Shown here one piece after another: positions 60,518-64,000 of a stretch of DNA of 64,000 nt. The notes beneath the pieces are model-generated. The model had not been told where the DNA came from. It did not search any database and worked only from the letters and a program-made list of their open reading frames with translations. The DNA is from Lobosporangium transversale. Its lineage: Eukaryota > Mortierellomycota > Mortierellomycetes > Mortierellales > Mortierellaceae. The DNA lies in the NCBI RefSeq assembly GCF_002105155.1, contig NW_019029004.1, positions 186,001-250,000 of the forward strand, read 5' to 3'. The number at the start of each line of letters is the position of its first letter. Position 1 is the first letter of the stretch. The translations under genes and the position numbers were made by a program.

Positions 60518-60975
60518 GATTTCATCGCGTCAAGCTTGTTGATCATTATTGATGATTAATGGACCCCTTTTTTCATTTATGCTTTTTCTGCCCAGGGCAA
60601 ACGTTATGTACCATATACCAATATATATACACTATATATGAATGGCTGTGTATAAAATAAATTGAATAAAGTGTTCTTTCAAAAGTAAACGAGTAGATCC
60701 GCGGTGTGAGCTGGTTACAGTGTCAAAGAATAAACTATCCAATTGACGCGTTGGGAGTCATGCTGCATTAGTTGCCCAAATCAATGACAGTCACTGGAGT
60801 TTTCGAACATGTTTGCACCTCTCTTGAGTCAGATCACACTAATCTTAAAAAAATAGAATATAAAAACTCTCTCTCTTGACTCGGTACCTCTCTGAGAGTA
60901 GCTCACTTCTCTTTTCTTTTTTTTTTTTTCTTCTTCTTCCTCCTTCAGTCTCATTCATTTGCCCTCAAACTCATC
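60518..60975. promoter_or_regulatory. ARG8 promoter region with Gcn4-type sites and TATA box
   Basis: TGAGTCA (60825-60831) is a perfect Gcn4/CPC1 site. TATAAAA lies at 60859-60865 and TGACTC, a partial second site, at 60877-60882. The ARG8 ATG is at 60976, so the sites are about 95-150 bp upstream. A CT-rich leader follows (60900-60955). This spacing fits general amino-acid control of an arginine pathway gene. Binding is inferred. Confidence 0.6.
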
Positions 60976-62882
<1,907 letters not shown>

Positions 62883-64000
62883 AAAAAGTAAACTAGTATA
62901 ATGTTGACCATTCATATTCTCCCAAAAAAAAAGAGTTTATTAAAAAAATGTCCATGTATATACTTTTTTCACGATAAGATTTGGTAATTTTCTCACGCTC
63001 CTTTTTGTAGCCATTATGATTTTGGGTTTTAAAAAGCAGTAACAATCACTTCATGAACTTCATAGTAGTGCCATATCTAAGTTATAAATCCCTCTGGATG
63101 TCAACCTTTTTCTTCTTTTTTAAAAAAACTTCGAGGATGACTCTGTACAGATAGATAATCGATAAAAATGGATCGAAGAATTGAGATTCTACAACACTTT
63201 AATGTTACAAAGAATATCGACCTGCCTTGATACCATCTTCAATTTTATATAACTACCATTTCAACTACTGGTTAGGGGAAGCATCCTTTTTTCCTTTTAT
63301 GCGGGGCTTTCCTCCGGTCTACACCCTTATTAGTGTGCTGTTCCCACGGATACAATTAGTTTTCTATGCTCTAACTTTAAACAGACCATGATTCTAGGCG
63401 AAGCACCTAGAAGAATCAGAATGACTATTTAGTTTGAACATCTGGCATGACACTTTGTGGCATTACGCATAATACTTCACAGCATTTAATAATTCCTAAA
63501 GGCCCTAGACTTATCTGTCATGGTCTGACACAACTTTAAGATCGTCAAAGATGTACCATATAGGCCGCTGCGACTTATATGACAACTAAGGTGCTATTTA
63601 GGTGGTAACTCATGGTACCTTTGTATATATTATGCCATCTGATTTGAAATAGAGACACTCCTCTTTGACTTATTGGGCCTTAGTTCTCAAAGGCTAGTAA
63701 GCTTGTTTGTAAAAGATTAGAGTATTGCAAAGTTGTTACGTATTCAACAGTTCGCAGGATCGTTAATACCAAAGCGCGTATCCCACTTAGGAATATTGTG
63801 CTAGAAACAAAAATGTTAAAATTTTCAACCGCGATTTTCTTCCATAGAGTGTAGAAAATAAATCCCATGACCCCTGAGGGTCCTTGTTATCAAAAAAATC
63901 AAATGCGATTTTCTTCAGAGACCATTATTAGCCGATCACACGCATCATGACACATATTACCCAAGATACAAGTTAGGGTTATGTGAATGCTTTGCTTTGC
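62883..64000. other. Terminal 1.1-kb region without recognised gene
   Basis: It begins with the ARG8 3' region. The rest is AT-rich with short frames only (longest about 62 codons on the minus strand at 63680-63868) and no recognisable motif. Confidence 0.45.

Noticed and set aside
62883-64000. Search for a gene or transposon remnant at the right edge
   Set aside because: Only short frames without motifs or repeats were seen.

Overview
The window looks like nuclear DNA of an early-diverging filamentous fungus. The evidence is a set of fungal gene types (Avl9, Rcf2, Sho1, Iks1, Arg8, an Fmp25-like RCC1 protein, a PXA-domain protein) next to genes that yeasts lack (an OSGIN-like flavoprotein and a CSN9/CSNAP-like COP9 signalosome subunit). 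Introns are mostly 60-200 nt with GT-AG borders. Homopolymeric A or T tracts of 20-32 nt are frequent and lie only in introns and intergenic DNA. The gene set and style fit Mucoromycota, perhaps Mortierellomycotina, but that placement is an inference. No rRNA, tRNA, CRISPR array or intact transposon was recognised. Exon coordinates were worked out by hand from splice signals, reading phase and family resemblance.

Layout. 2-247 is the 3' end of an unknown gene. 716-3158 (-) is a 7-exon mitochondrial RCC1 protein and 3500-7703 (+) is the 12-exon AVL9. 7881-9278 (-) is a peroxisomal-type carrier. 9.3-12.1 kb is gene-poor, with a G/A pentamer repeat and decayed coding tracts. 12176-12979 (+) is RCF2. 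13616-14032 (-) is a tiny CSN9-like gene, facing METAP2 at 14195-16366 (+). 16.4-21.8 kb is sparse, with one small disordered-protein ORF at 18994. 21795-24220 (-) is a PXA-domain membrane protein. 26775-29774 (+) is a SANT/Myb regulator and 31616-34456 (+) a coiled-coil protein. 35274-39922 (-) is a giant OSGIN-like flavoprotein and 41538-44192 (+) a WD40-like protein. 45996-47301 (+) is SHO1 and 47613-52832 (-) is the IKS1 kinase. 53960-57084 and 58445-60517 (+) are two tandem paralogous kelch-TM proteins. 60976-62882 (+) is ARG8. The last 1.1 kb holds no recognisable gene.

How genes relate. There is no operon or obvious biosynthetic cluster. Several pairs are divergent with short shared 5' regions (RCC1/AVL9, CSN9/METAP2) and several are convergent (AVL9/carrier, coiled coil/OSGIN, SHO1/IKS1). 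Functional themes are mitochondrial biogenesis and metabolism (RCC1-like, RCF2, ARG8), membrane traffic and organisation (AVL9, PXA), signalling at the membrane (SHO1, IKS1, kelch-TM pair), and protein maturation or turnover (METAP2, CSN9). I saw no clearly new multi-gene system. The most noteworthy items are the CSN9-like microgene with a 7-nt first exon and a GC-AG intron, the tandem kelch-TM paralogs with a shared intron position, the SHO1 3' splice site behind a 32-nt A run, the OSGIN-like protein enlarged by a very long insert, and Gcn4-type sites before ARG8.
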